DNA from: Aphelocoma coerulescens
Lineage: Eukaryota > Chordata > Aves > Passeriformes > Corvidae
Assembly (NCBI RefSeq): GCF_041296385.1
Contig: NW_027184063.1
Span: 186,001-250,000, forward strand
Direction: 5' to 3'
Length of the DNA stretch: 64,000 bases
The stretch's first letter is position 1. Each line of letters begins with the position of its first letter. The position numbers and the translations under genes are program-made. Shown piece after piece: positions 21,317-34,218 of this stretch. The notes beneath the pieces were generated by a model, which worked only from the letters and a program-made list of their open reading frames with translations, searched no databases and was not told the DNA's origin.

Positions 21317-23517
21317 TCATTTTTGCATATCCCAAACCCCCTTCCAAACATCCAGCAGCTGCTTGTAAAGAAGAAGTCCTAGAACAAAAAGCCAGTGCTG
21401 CCTTTCATAGCCCCTTTGCTGTCTATGAACTAGAGGAAAGAAGCTAGTGAGACGCACTTTCTTTCTCAACTCCATAGAGCGCATCCTTCTCTCAAGGTGG
21501 CAGAGTCCTTGGCGGAAGTGAAGCATCTGCAGCTGCAGTTCAGACTGAGAGATGTGCCAGGACAGGAAACATTTGCTGACCTTCCCTGTTCCCTGTGCAA
21601 CATGATTCTCGCATCCCAGTCACTTTCACACACCTTCGGTATCCCTGAGTCCAAGCAGCTAAAGCTCACAGAGACAGAAGTGTCAGGAAGGAAAGCGTTG
21701 CAAAAGCACCCCCTTCTCTTATCAGCATATAAATTGTGCACAACAGGCTGCGGCACCGAACCTTCCTTCTCAGATAGACATGCCATCACACTTTTCACTC
21801 TTGCAGCTCGGTTGAAAAGCTCCAGCAGCTGCTCCCGCAATAGCAAAAGGTTCTAGAAGTGAAAGCCAGTTCGGGGCTGCACCTTCTCCTTGCCGCATGT
21901 AAGCCACACCAAACTCCCTGATGCACTCTGTCCTCCCCTTCTCAAAGGAGTAGACGGTGGCATCAGGACACACCTGTGTCCCAGCAGCTGGGTGCCCAGC
22001 CGGGAGCAGGAGCAGGGCTGGGGCTGCTCCCAAAGTTGCCCCGCCCCAATGCCAGAGCCAGACATGGGCTGAGGGGGGGCTGGATCAGGCTTTATTGTCC
22101 AGCTGCATGCCAGGAGTGAGCACAAAATCTACCTGCATTCTCTGCAGCATGCCATCCTGGAGCAGAGCCATTGCCAAAGGAAGCCGTGAGCCCGTGACAA
22201 GCCAGTGCCGGAGTGGGATCCTAGCAGCACCTGTGGAAGCCGGGAGAGAGGAGCCCACCTGGAGCAGGTTCGTGCAGGATTAATCATCCTGTGGCTTCCC
22301 ACCAGGCTCCTGTTGCTTCCAAAAGGCCCCACAGTGTCACTGTGGCCCCTCGGTTCCACCAGGTTCCATAGCGTCACTGTGGTGCCCAGGGTTCCGTCAG
22401 CTTCGCCAGCATCCCCACGGTCTGCAGAGCACCCCGAGTTTCTGTGATGTCACAGTGGAGGCAGGGTTGCATCAGGTTCCATAGCGTCACCACGGTCTCC
22501 AGGGCTCCCTGAGCTTCTGTGGTGTCACAGTGGATGCAGGGTTGCATCAGGCTCCATAGCATCACCACGGTCTCCAGGGCTCCCCTGAGCTTCTGTGGTG
22601 TCACAGTGGAGGCAGGGTTGCATCAGGTTCCATAGCATCAGCACGGTCTCCAGGGCTCCCAGAGGTTCTGTGGTGTCACAGTGGAGGCAGGGTTGCATCA
22701 GGTTCCATAGCATCACCACGGTCTCCAGGGCTCCCCTGAGCTTCTGTGGTGGTGTCACAGAGGAGCCAGGCTTCCTTGTAGTTCCCCAGCATCACAAAGG
22801 CTCTCCTGGGAGCCACGGGTCACAAAGCACCGTGGGCTCTGTGCAGCCCCGCTGTGTCACAATGGCCGCTGGCTTCCAGGAGCCCCCGCAGTGTCCCAGT
22901 GGGCCTGTGGCTTTAGGAGTGGGTGGCTGGGAGTTGGTGCCAGCGGCTGGGGGAGAAGCAGCAGGGACTGTGTGCGGACAGTGCCATGGCCACTTGTGTG
23001 GCCACTGGTGTCTCTGTGCCAGGCACAGCCGTGGTGTGTAACACCGGCTCCGGGTCCTTTGGCTGTGCAGGTGGCAGTCACGGCCTGGAGCAGGGCTGCT
23101 CCCGGGGGACAGCCTGGGGCAGGAGGCTGCTGGAGATTCATTCCCCACACGCTGCAGCTCCTTGTCATGAGGTGCTCGGAGTGATTGGAAAGGCTGTTGG
23201 CAGCAGGCAGTTCTGTGGGTTCGAGCTGTGGAGCTGTCAGCGGGAATGCAAAGGCCAAGCTGGTGAGCCTTTTGTCCTGGTGCCTTTAGTGTGTGAGCAG
23301 TCCCTGGTGCCGTTGTCTTTGGATCCTGAGTGTGGGAGAGGCAAGGCTTAGGATGGTGCGTAGAGCTGAGAAGGAAAGTGCCGAGAGCAGCGTGTGTGCT
23401 GCTGCTTTGAGGGGTGCAGTTGAAGTTGTAGGCAGCAAGAGCTTTCTCAGCTGGCCCTTTGGTGAGCTCTGCTTTTGCCAGATGGCTTCCATCTTACCCT
23501 CTTACCATCTTAGCCTC
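21317..23517. repeat. Monomer 11 (2201 bp, n=4)
   Basis: Block 22439-22740, repeating the unusual diverged 75-bp copies of monomer 3 in the same order. It carries GCATCCCAG at 21614 and the GGGCCTGTGG form of the tail. It differs from monomer 3 at GTGACAAG versus GTGCCAAG and at a few CpG-type positions. Confidence 0.96.
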
Positions 23518-25792
23518 TCATTTTTGCATATCCCAAACCCCCTTCCAAACATCCAGCAGCTGCTTGTAAAGAAGAAGTCCTAGAACAAAAAGCCAGTGCT
23601 GCCTTTCATAGCCCCTTTGCTGTCTATGAACTAGAGGAAAGAAGCTAGTGAGACGCACTTTCTTTCTCAACTCCATAGAGCGCATCCTTCTCTCAAGGTG
23701 GCAGAGTCCTTGGCGGAAGTGAAGCATCTGCAGCTGCAGTTCAGACTGAGAGATGTGCCAGGACAGGAAACATTTGCTGACCTTCCCTGTTCCCTGTGCA
23801 ACATGATTCTCGCAGCCCAGTCACTTTCACACACCTTCGGTATCCCTGAGTCCAAGCAGCTAAAGCTCACAGAGACAGAAGTGTCAGGAAGGAAAGCGTT
23901 GCAAAAGCACCCCCTTCTCTTATCAGCATATAAATTGTGCACAACAGTCTGCGGCACCGAACCTTCCTTCTCAGATAGACATGCCATCACACTTTTCACT
24001 CTTGCAGCTCGGTTGAAAAGCTCCAGCAGCTGCTCCCGCAATAGCAAAAGGTTCTAGAAGTGAAAGCCAGTTTGGGGCTGCACCTTCTCCTTGCCGCATG
24101 TAAGCCACACCAAACTCCCTGATGCACTCTGTCCTCCCCTTCTCAAAGGAGTAGACGGTGGCATCAGGACACACCTGTGTCCCAGCAGCTGGGTGCCCAG
24201 CCGGGAGCAGGAGCAGGGCTGGGGCTGCTCCCAAAGTTGCCCCGCCCCAATGCCAGAGCCAGACATGGGCTGAGGGGGGGCTGGATCAGGCTTTATTGTC
24301 CAGCTGCATGCCAGGAGTGAGCACAAAATCTACCTGCATTCTCTGCAGCATGCCATCCTGGAGCAGAGCCATTGCCAAAGGAAGCCGTGAGCCCGTGACA
24401 AGCCAGTGCCGGAGTGGGATCCTAGCAGCACCTGTGGAAGCCGGGAGAGAGGAGCCCACCTGGAGCAGGTTCGTGCAGGATTAATCATCCCGTGGCTTCC
24501 CACCAGGGTCCTGTTGCTTCCAAAAGGCCCCACAGTGTCACTGTGGCCCCTCGGTTCCACCAGGTTCCATAGCGTCACTGTGGTGCCCAGGGTTCCGTCA
24601 GCTTCGCCAGCATCCCCACGGTCTGCAGAGCTCCCCGAGCTTCTGTGGTGTCACAGTGGAGGCAGGGTTGCATCAGGTTCCATAGCATCAGCACGGTCTC
24701 CAGGGCCCCCAGAGGTTCTGTGGTGTCACAGTGGAGGCAGGGTTGCATCAGGTTCCATAGCATCACCACAGTCTCCAGGGCTCCCTGAGCTTCTGTGGTG
24801 TCACAGTGGAGGCAGGGTTGCATCAGGTTCCATAGCATCAGCACGGTCTCCAGGGCTCCCAGAGGTTCTGTGGTGTCACAGAGGAGGCAGGGTTGCATCA
24901 GGTTCCATAGCATCACCACGGTTTCCAGGGCTCCCTGAGCTTCTGTGGTGTCACAGAGGAGGCAGGGTTGCATCAGGTTCCATAGCATCAGCACGGTCTC
25001 CAGGGCTCCCCTGAGCTTCTGTGGTGGTGTCACAGAGGAGCCAGGCTTCCTTGTAGTTCCCCAGCATCACAAAGGCTCTCCTGGGAGCCACGGGTCACAA
25101 AGCACCGTGGGCTCTGTGCAGCCCCGCTGTGTCACAATGGCTGCTGGCTTCCACGAGCCCCCGCAGTGTCCCAGTGGGCCCCGTGGCTTTAGGAGTGGGT
25201 GGCTGGGAGTTGGTGCCAGCGGCTGGGGGAGCAGCAGCAGGGACTGTGTGTGGACAGTGCCATGGCCACTTGTGTGGCCACTGGTGTCTCTGTGCCAGGC
25301 ACAGCCGTGGTGTGTAACACCGGCTCCGGGTCCTTTGGCTGTGCAGGTGGCAGTCACGGCCTGGAGCAGGGCTGCTCCCGGGGGACAGCCTGGGGCAGGA
25401 GGCTGCTGGAGATTCATTCCCCACACGCTGCAGCTCCTTGTCATGAGGTGCTCGGAGTGATTGGAAAGGCTGTTGGCAGCAGGCAGTTCTGTGGGTTCGA
25501 GCTGTGGAGCTGTCAGCGGGAATGCAAAGGCCAAGCTGGTGAGCCTTTTGTCCTGGTGCCTTTAGTGTGTGAGCAGTCCCTGGTGCCGTTGTCTTTGGAT
25601 CCTGAGTGTGGGAGAGGCAAGGCTTAGGATGGTGCGTAGAGCTGAGAAGGAAAGTGCCGAGAGCAGCGTGTGTGCTGCTGCTTTGAGGGGTGCAGTTGAA
25701 GTTGTAGGCAGCAAGAGCTTTCTCAGCTGGCCCTTTTGTGAGCTCTGCTTTTCCAGATGGCTTCCATCTTACCCTCTTACCATCTTAGCCTC
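23518..25792. repeat. Monomer 12 (2275 bp, n=5)
   Basis: Block 24640-25015, same five repeat variants in the same order as monomer 4. Unlike monomer 4 it has ACAGTCTGCGG near 23947, a base it shares with monomers 14, 17, 20, 24, 26, 28 and 29. The tail has both single-base indels. Confidence 0.96.
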
Positions 25793-27992
25793 TCATTTTT
25801 GCATATCCCAAACCCCCTTCCAAACATCCAGCAGCTGCTTGTAAAGAAGAAGTCCTAGAACAAAAAGCCAGTGCTGCCTTTCATAGCCCCTTTGCTGTCT
25901 ATGAACTAGAGGAAAGAAGCTAGTGAGACGCACTTTCTTTCTCAACTCCATAGAGCGCATCCTTCTCTCAAGGTGGCAGAGTCCTTGGCTGAAGTGAAGC
26001 ATCTGCAGCTGCAGTTCAGACTGAGAGATGTGCCAGGACAGGAAACATTTGCTGACCTTCCCTGTTCCCTGTGCGACATGATTCTCGCAGCCCAGTCAGT
26101 TTCACACACCTTCGGTATCCCTGAGTCCAAGCAGCTAAAGCTCACAGAGACAGAAGTGTCAGGAAGGAAAGCGTTGCAAAAGCACCCCCTTCTCTTATCA
26201 GCATATAAATTGTGCACAACAGGCTGCGGCACCGAACCTTCCTTCTCAGATAGACATGCCATCACACTTTTCACTCTTGCAGCTCGGTTGAAAAGCTCCA
26301 GCAGCTGCTCCCGCAATAGCAAAAGGTTCTAGAAGTGAAAGCCAGTTCGGGGCTGCACCTTCTCCTTGCCGCATGTAAGCCACACCAAACTCCCTGATGC
26401 ACTCTGTCCTCCCCTTCTCAAAGGAGTAGACGGTGGCATCAGGACACACCTGTGTCCCAGCAGCTGGGTGCCCAGCCGGGAGCAGGAGCATGGCTGGGGC
26501 TGCTCCCAAAGTTGCCCCGCCCCAATGCCAGAGCCAGACATGGGCTGAGGGGGGGCTGGATGAGGCTTTATTGTCCAGCTGCATGCCAGGAGTGAGCACA
26601 AAATCTACCTGCATTCTCTGCAGCATGCCATCCTGGAGCAGAGCCATTGCCAAAGGAAGCCGTGAGCCCGTGCCAAGCCAGTGCCGGAGTGGGATCCTAG
26701 CAGCACCTGTGGAAGCCGGGAGAGAGGAGCCCACCTGGAGCAGGTTCGTGCAGGATTAATCATCCCGTGGCTTCCCACCAGGGTCCTGTTGCTTCCAAAA
26801 GGCCCCACAGTGTCACTGTGGCCCCTCGGTTCCACCAGGTTCCATAGCGTCACTGTGGTGCCCAGGGTTCCGTCAGCTTCGCCAGCATCCCCACAGTCTC
26901 CAGGGCTCCCCGAGCTTCTGTGGTGTCACAGTGGAGGCAGGGTTGCATCAGGTTCCATAGCGTCACCACGGTTTCCAGGGCTCCCTGAGCTTCTGTGGTG
27001 TCACAGTGGAGGCAGGGTTGCATCAGGTTCCATAGCATCACCACAGTCTCCAGGGCTCCCTGAGCTTCTGTGGTGTCACAGTGGAGGCAGGGTTGCATCA
27101 GGTTCCATAGCATGACCACGGTCTCCAGGGCTCCCAGAGGTTCTGTGGTGTCACAGTGGAGGCAGGGTTGCATCAGGTTCCATAGCATCACCACGGTCTC
27201 CAGGGCTCCCCTGAGCTTCTGTGGTGATGTCACAGAGGAGCCAGGCTTCCTTGTAGTTCCCCAGCATCACAAAGGCTCTCCTGGGAGCCACGGGTCACAA
27301 AGCACCGTGGGCTCTGTGCAGCCCCGCTGTGTCACAATGGCCGCTGGCTTCCACGAGTCCCCGCAGTGTCCCAGTGGGCCCGTGGCTTTAGGAGTGGGTG
27401 GCTGGGAGTTGGTGCCAGCGGCTGGGGGAGAAGCAGCCGGGACTGTGTGCGGACAGTGCCATGGCCACTTGTGTGGCCACTGGTGTCTCTGTGCCAGGCA
27501 CAGCCGTGGTGTGTAACACCGGCTCCGGGTCCTTTGGCTGTGCAGGTGGCAGTCACGGCCTGGAGCAGGGCTGCTCCCGGAGGACAGCCTGGGGCAGGAG
27601 GCTGCTGGAGATTCATTCCCCACGCGCTGCAGCTCCTTGTCATGAGGTGCTCGGAGTGATTGGAAAGGCTGTTGGCAGCAGGCAGTTCTGTGGGTTCGAG
27701 CTGTGGAGCTGTCAGCGGGAATGCAAAGGCCAAGCTGGTGAGCCTTTTGTCCTGGTGCCTTTAGTGTGTGAGCAGTCCCTGGTGCCGTTGTCTTTGGATC
27801 CTGAGTGTGGGAGAGGCAAGGCTTAGGATGGTGTGTAGAGCTGAGAAGGAAAGTGCCGAGAGCAGCGTGTGTGCTGCTGCTTTGAGGGGTGCAGTTGAAG
27901 TTGTAGGCAGCAAGAGCTTTCTCAGCTGGCCCTTTGGTGAGCTCTGCTTTTGCCAGATGGCTTCCATCTTACCCTCTTACCATCTTAGCCTC
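25793..27992. repeat. Monomer 13 (2200 bp, n=4)
   Basis: Block 26915-27215. GCATGACC at about 27111 pairs it with monomer 5, from which it lacks one 75-bp repeat. GCAGCCGGG near 27437 is private. The toggle base is GATGAGG (open). It is the last member of the eight-monomer duplication before the three-monomer period begins. Confidence 0.96.
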
Positions 27993-30118
27993 TCATTTTT
28001 GCATATCCCAAACCCCCTTCCAAACATCCAGCAGCTGCTTGTAAAGAAGAAGTCCTAGAACAAAAAGCCAGTGCTGCCTTTCATAGCCCCTTTGCTGTCT
28101 ATGAACTAGAGGAAAGAAGCTAGTGAGACGCACTTTCTTTCTCAACTCCATAGAGCGCATCCTTCTCTCAAGGTGGCAGAGTCCTTGGCGGAAGTGAAGC
28201 ATCTGCAGCTGCAGTTCAGACTGAGAGATGTGCCAGGACAGGAAACATTTGCTGACCTTCCCTGTTCCCTGTGCAACATGATTCTCGCAGCCCAGTCACT
28301 TTCACACACCTTCGGTATCCCTGAGTCCAAGCAGCTAAAGCTCACAGAGACAGAAGTGTCAGGAAGGAAAGCGTTGCAAAAGCACCCCCTTCTCTTATCA
28401 GCATATAAATTGTGCACAACAGTCTGCGGCACCGAACCTTCCTTCTCAGATAGACATGCCATCACACTTTTCACTCTTGCAGCTCGGTTGAAAAGCTCCA
28501 GCAGCTGCTCCCGCAATAGCAAAAGGTTCTAGAAGTGAAAGCCAGTTTGGGGCTGCACCTTCTCCTTGCCGCATGTAAGCCACACCAAACTCCCTGATGC
28601 ACTCTGTCCTCCCCTTCTCAAAGGAGTAGACGGTGGCATCAGGACACACCTGTGTCCCAGCAGCTGGGTGCCCAGCCGGGAGCAGGAGCAGGGCTGGGGC
28701 TGCTCCCAAAGTTGCCCTGCCCCAATGCCAGAGCCAGACATGGGCTGAGGGGGGGCTGGATCAGGCTTTATTGTCCAGCTGCATGCCAGGAGTGAGCACA
28801 AAATCTACCTGCATTCTCTGCAGCATGCCATCCTGGAGCAGAGCCATTGCCAAAGGAAGCCGTGAGCCCGTGACAAGCCAGTGCCGGAGTGGGATCCTAG
28901 CAGCACCTGTGGAAACTGGGAGAGAGGAGCCCACCTGGAGCAGGTTCGTGCAGGATTAATCATCCTGTGGCTTCCCACCAGGGTCCTGTTGCTTCCAAAA
29001 GGCCCCACAGTGTCACTGTGGCCCCTCGGTTCCACCAGGTTCCATAGCGTCACTGTGGTGCCCAGGATTCCGACAGCTTCGCCAGCATCCCCACAGTCTC
29101 CAGGGCTCCCTGAGCTTCTGTGGTGTCACAGTGGAGGCAGGGTTGCATCAGGTTCCATAGCGTCACCACGGTCTCCAGGGCTCCCTGAGCTTCTGTGGTG
29201 TCACAGTGGAGGCAGGGTTGCATCAGGTTCCATAGCATCAGCACGGTCTCCAGGGCTCCCCTGAGCTTCTGTGGTGTCACAGTGGAGGCAGGGTTGCATC
29301 AGGTTCCATAGCATCACCACGGTCTCCAGGGCTCCCCTGAGCTTCTGTGGTGGTGTCACAGAGGAGCCAGGCTTCCTTGTAGTTCCCCAGCATCACAAAG
29401 GCTCTCCTGGGAGCCACGGGTCACAAAGCACCGTGGGCTCTGTGCAGCCCCGCTGTGTCACAATGGCCGCTGGCTTCCACGAGTCCCCGCAGTGTCCCAG
29501 TGGGCCCGTGGCTTTAGGAGTGGGTGGCTGGGAGTTGGTGCCAGCGGCTGGGGGAGAAGCAGCAGGGACTGTGTGCGGACAGTGCCATGGCCACTTGTGT
29601 GGCCACTGGTGTCTCTGTGCCAGGCACAGCCGTGGTGTGTAACACCGGCTCCGGGTCCTTTGGCTGTGCAGGTGGCAGTCACGGCCTGGAGCAGGGCTGC
29701 TCCCGGAGGACAGCCTGGGGCAGGAGGCTGCTGGAGATTCATTCCCCACGCGCTGCAGCTCCTTGTCATGAGGTGCTCGGAGTGATTGGAAAGGCTGTTG
29801 GCAGCAGGCAGTTCTGTGGGTTCGAGCTGTGGAGCTGTCAGCGGGAATGCAAAGGCCAAGCTGGTGAGCCTTTTGTCCTGGTGCCTTTAGTGTGTGAGCA
29901 GTCCCTGGTGCCGTTGTCTTTGGATCCTGAGTGTGGGAGAGGCAAGGCTTAGGATGGTGTGTAGAGCTGAGAAGGAAAGTGCCGAGAGCAGCGTGTGTGC
30001 TGCTGCTTTGAGGGGTGCAGTTGAAGTTGTAGGCAGCAAGAGCTTTCTCAGCTGGCCCTTTGGTGAGCTCTGCTTTTGCCAGATGGCTTCCATCTTACCC
30101 TCTTACCATCTTAGCCTC
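27993..30118. repeat. Monomer 14 (2126 bp, n=3), type A
   Basis: First clear type-A copy of the trimeric period. The type-A markers are ACAGTCTG, GCCCTGCC (GC box CpG lost), and GGAAACTGGG in place of GGAAGCCGGG. Block 29115-29341. CCCAGGATTCCGACAGC near 29065 is private to this copy. Confidence 0.96.
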
Positions 30119-32093
30119 TCATTTTTGCATATCCCAAACCCCCTTCCAAACATCCAGCAGCTGCTTGTAAAGAAGAAGTCCTAGAACAAAAAGCCAGTGC
30201 TGCCTTTCATAGCCCCTTTGCTGTCTATGAACTAGAGGAAAGAAGCTAGTGAGACGCACTTTCTTTCTCAACTCCATAGAGCGCATCCTTCTCTCAAGGT
30301 GGCAGAGTCCTTGGCGGAAGTGAAGCATCTGCAGCTGCAGTTCAGACTGAGAGATGTGCCAGGACAGGAAACATTTGCTGACCTTCCCTGTTCCCTGTGC
30401 AACATGATTCTCGCAGCCCAGTCAGTTTCACACACCTTCGGTATCCCTGAGTCCAAGCAGCTAAAGCTCACAGAGACAGAAGTGTCAGGAAGGAAAGCGT
30501 TGCAAAAGCACCCCCTTCTCTTATCAGCATATAAATTGTGCACAACAGGCTGCGGCACCGAACCTTCCTTCTCAGATAGACATGCCATCACACTTTTCAC
30601 TCTTGCAGCTCGGTTGAAAAGCTCCAGCAGCTGCTCCCGCAATAGCAAAAGGTTCTAGAAGTGAAAGCCAGTTTGGGGCTGCACCTTCTCCTTGCCGCAT
30701 GTAAGCCACACCAAACTCCCTGATGCACTCTGTCCTCCCCTTCTCAAAGGAGTAGACGGTGGCATCAGGACACACCTGTGTCCCAGCAGCTGGGTGCCCA
30801 GCCGGGAGCAGGAGCATGGCTGGGGCTGCTCCCAAAGTTGCCCCGCCCCAATGCCAGAGCCAGACATGGGCTGAGGGGGGGCTGGATGAGGCTTTATTGT
30901 CCAGCTGCATGCCAGGAGTGAGCACAAAATCTACCTGCATTCTCTGCAGCATGCCATCCTGGAGCAGAGCCATTGCCAAAGGAAGCCGTGAGCCCGTGCC
31001 AAGCCAGTGCCGGAGTGGGATCCTAGCAGCACCTGTGGAAGCCGGGAGAGAGGAGCCCACCTGGAGCAGGTTCGTGCAGGATTAATCATCCTGTGGCTTC
31101 CCACCAGGGTCCTGTTGCTTCCAAAAGGCCCCACAGTGTCACTGTGGCCCCTCGGTTCCACCAGGTTCCATAGCGTCACTGTGGTGCCCAGGGTTCCGTC
31201 AGCTTCGCCAGCATCCCCACAGTCTCCAGGGCTCCCCGAGCTTCTGTGGTGTCACAGTGGAGGCAGGGTTGCATCAGGTTCCATAGCATCAGCACGGTCT
31301 CCAGGGCTCCCCTGAGCTTCTGTGGTGGTGTCACAGAGGAGCCAGGCTTCCTTGTAGTTCCCCAGCATCACAAAGGCTCTCCTGGGAGCCACGGGTCACA
31401 AAGCACCGTGGGCTCTGTGCAGCCCCGCTGTGTCACAATGGCTGCTGGCTTCCACGAGCCCCCGCAGTGTCCCAGTGGGCCCCGTGGCTTTAGGAGTGGG
31501 TGGCTGGGAGTTGGTGCCAGCGGCTGGGGGAGCAGCAGCAGGGACTGTGTGTGGACAGTGCCATGGCCACTTGTGTGGCCACTGGTGTCTCTGTGCCAGG
31601 CACAGCCGTGGTGTGTAACACCGGCTCCGGGTCCTTTGGCTGTGCAGGTGGCAGTCACGGCCTGGAGCAGGGCTGCTCCCGGGGGACAGCCTGGGGCAGG
31701 AGGCTGCTGGAGATTCATTCCCCACACGCTGCAGCTCCTTGTCATGAGGTGCTCGGAGTGATTGGAAAGGCTGTTGCCAGCAGGCAGTTCTGTGGGTTCG
31801 AGCTGTGGAGCTGTCAGCGGGAATGCAAAGGCCAAGCTGGTGAGCCTTTTGTCCTGGTGCCTTTAGTGTGTGAGCAGTCCCTGGTGCCGTTGTCTTTGGA
31901 TCCTGAGTGTGGGAGAGGCAAGGCTTAGGATGGTGCGTAGAGCTGAGAAGGAAAGTGCGGGGAGCAGCGTGTGTGCTGCTGCTTTGAGGGGTGCAGTTGA
32001 AGTTGTAGGCAGCAAGAGCTTTCTCAGCTGGCCCTTTTGTGAGCTCTGCTTTTCCAGATGGCTTCCATCTTACCCTCTTACCATCTTAGCCTC
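30119..32093. repeat. Monomer 15 (1975 bp, n=1), type B
   Basis: Block 31241-31316, a single repeat. The tail combines GGGCCCCGTGG, GTGCGGGGAGC and the CTTTTCCAG deletion. Closest relative is monomer 18, which has one more repeat. The tail also matches monomers 4 and 12, suggesting a mosaic. Confidence 0.96.
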
Positions 32094-34218
32094 TCATTTT
32101 TGCATATCCCAAACCCCCTTCCAAACATCCAGCAGCTGCTTGTAAAGAAGAAGTCCTAGAACAAAAAGCCAGTGCTGCCTTTCATAGCCCCTTTGCTGTC
32201 TATGAAGTAGAGGAAAGAAGCTAGTGAGACGCACTTTCTTTCTCAACTCCATAGAGCGCATCCTTCTCTCAAGGTGGCAGAGTCCTTGGCTGAAGTGAAG
32301 CATCTGCAGCTGCAGTTCAGACTGAGAGATGTGCCAGGACAGGAAACATTTGCTGACCTTCCCTGTTCCCTGTGCAACATGATTCTCGCAGCCCAGTCAG
32401 TTTCACACACCTTCGGTATCCCTGAGTCCAAGCAGCTAAAGCTCACAGAGACAGAAGTGTCAGGAAGGAAAGCGTTGCAAAAGCACCCCCTTCTCTTATC
32501 AGCATATAAATTGTGCACAACAGGCTGCGGCACCGAACCTTCCTTCTCAGATAGACATGCCATCACACTTTTCACTCTTGCAGCTCGGTTGAAAAGCTCC
32601 AGCAGCTGCTCCCGCAATAGCAAAAGGTTCTAGAAGTGAAAGCCAGTTCGGGGCTGCACCTTCTCCTTGCCGCATGTAAGCCACACCAAACTCCCTGATG
32701 CACTCTGTCCTCCCCTTCTCAAAGGAGTAGACGGTGGCATCAGGACACACCTGTGTCCCAGCAGCTGGGTGCCCAGCCGGGAGCAGGAGCATGGCTGGGG
32801 CTGCTCCCAAAGTTGCCCCGCCCCAATGCCAGAGCCAGACATGGGCTGAGGGGGGGCTGGATGAGGCTTTATTGTCCAGCTGCATGCCAGGAGTGAGCAC
32901 AAAATCTACCTGCATTCTCTGCAGCATGCCATCCTGGAGCAGAGCCATTGCCAAAGGAAGCCATGAGCCCGTGCCAAGCCAGTGCCGGAGTGGGATCCTA
33001 GCAGCACCTGTGGAAGCCGGGAGAGAGGAGCCCACCTGGAGCAGGTTCGTGCAGGATTAATCATCCCGTGGCTTCCCACCAGGGTCCTGTTGCTTCCAAA
33101 AGGCCCCACAGTGTCACTGTGGCCCCTCGGTTCCACCAGGTTCCATAGCGTCACTGTGGTGCCCAGGGTTCCGTCAGCTTCGCCAGCATCCCCACAGTCT
33201 CCAGGGCTCCCCGAGCTTCTGTGGTGTCACAGTGGAGGCAGGGTTGCATCAGGTTCCATAGCGTCACCACGGTTTCCAGGGCTCCCTGAGCTTCTGTGGT
33301 GTCACAGTGGAGGCAGGGTTGCATCAGGTTCCATAGCATCACCACAGTCTCCAGGGCTCCCTGAGCTTCTGTGGTGTCACAGTGGAGGCAGGGTTGCATC
33401 AGGTTCCATAGCATCAGCACGGTCTCCAGGGCTCCCCTGAGCTTCTGTGGTGGTGTCACAGAGGAGCCAGGCTTCCTTGTAGTTCCCCAGCATCACAAAG
33501 GCTCTCCTGGGAGCCACGGGTCACAAAGCACCGTGGGCTCTGTGCAGCCCCGCTGTGTCACAATGGCCGCTGGCTTCCACGAGTCCCCGCAGTGTCCCAG
33601 TGGGCCCGTGGCTTTAGGAGTGGGTGGCTGGGAGTTGGTGCCAGCGGCTGGGGGAGAAGCAGCAGGGACTGTGTGCGGACAGTGCCATGGCCACTTGTGT
33701 GGCCACTGGTGTCTCTGTGCCAGGCACAGCCGTGGTGTGTAACACCGGCTCCGGGTCCTTTGGCTGTGCAGGTGGCAGTCACGGCCTGGAGCAGGGCTGC
33801 TCCCGGAGGACAGCCTGGGGCAGGAGGCTGCTGGAGATTCATTCCCCACGCGCTGCAGCTCCTTGTCATGAGGTGCTCGGAGTGATTGGAAAGGCTGTTG
33901 GCAGCAGGCAGTTCTGTGGGTTCGAGCTGTGGAGCTGTCAGCGGGAATGCAAAGGCCAAGCTGGTGAGCCTTTTGTCCTGGTGCCTTTAGTGTGTGAGCA
34001 GTCCCTGGTGCCGTTGTCTTTGGATCCTGAGTGTGGGAGAGGCAAGGCTTAGGATGGTGTGTAGAGCTGAGAAGGAAAGTGCCGAGAGCAGCGTGTGTGC
34101 TGCTGCTTTGAGGGGTGCAGTTGAAGTTGTAGGCAGCAAGAGCTTTCTCAGCTGGCCCTTTGGTGAGCTCTGCTTTTGCCAGATGGCTTCCATCTTACCC
34201 TCTTACCATCTTAGCCTC
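32094..34218. repeat. Monomer 16 (2125 bp, n=3), type C
   Basis: Block 33216-33441. The type-C marker AAGCCATGAG near 32962 (CpG changed to CpA) is shared only with monomers 19 and 22. The leader has CTATGAAGTAG and GGCTGAAG. The toggle base is GATGAGG. Confidence 0.96.

Larger units (their letters stand above)
17217..27992. repeat. Higher-order repeat copy 2 (monomers 9-13)
   Basis: Second copy of the block at 65-10917. The pair implies a period of eight monomers (17.15 kb). Minisatellite copy numbers agree for four of five pairs; monomer 13 has one repeat fewer than monomer 5. Confidence 0.9.
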
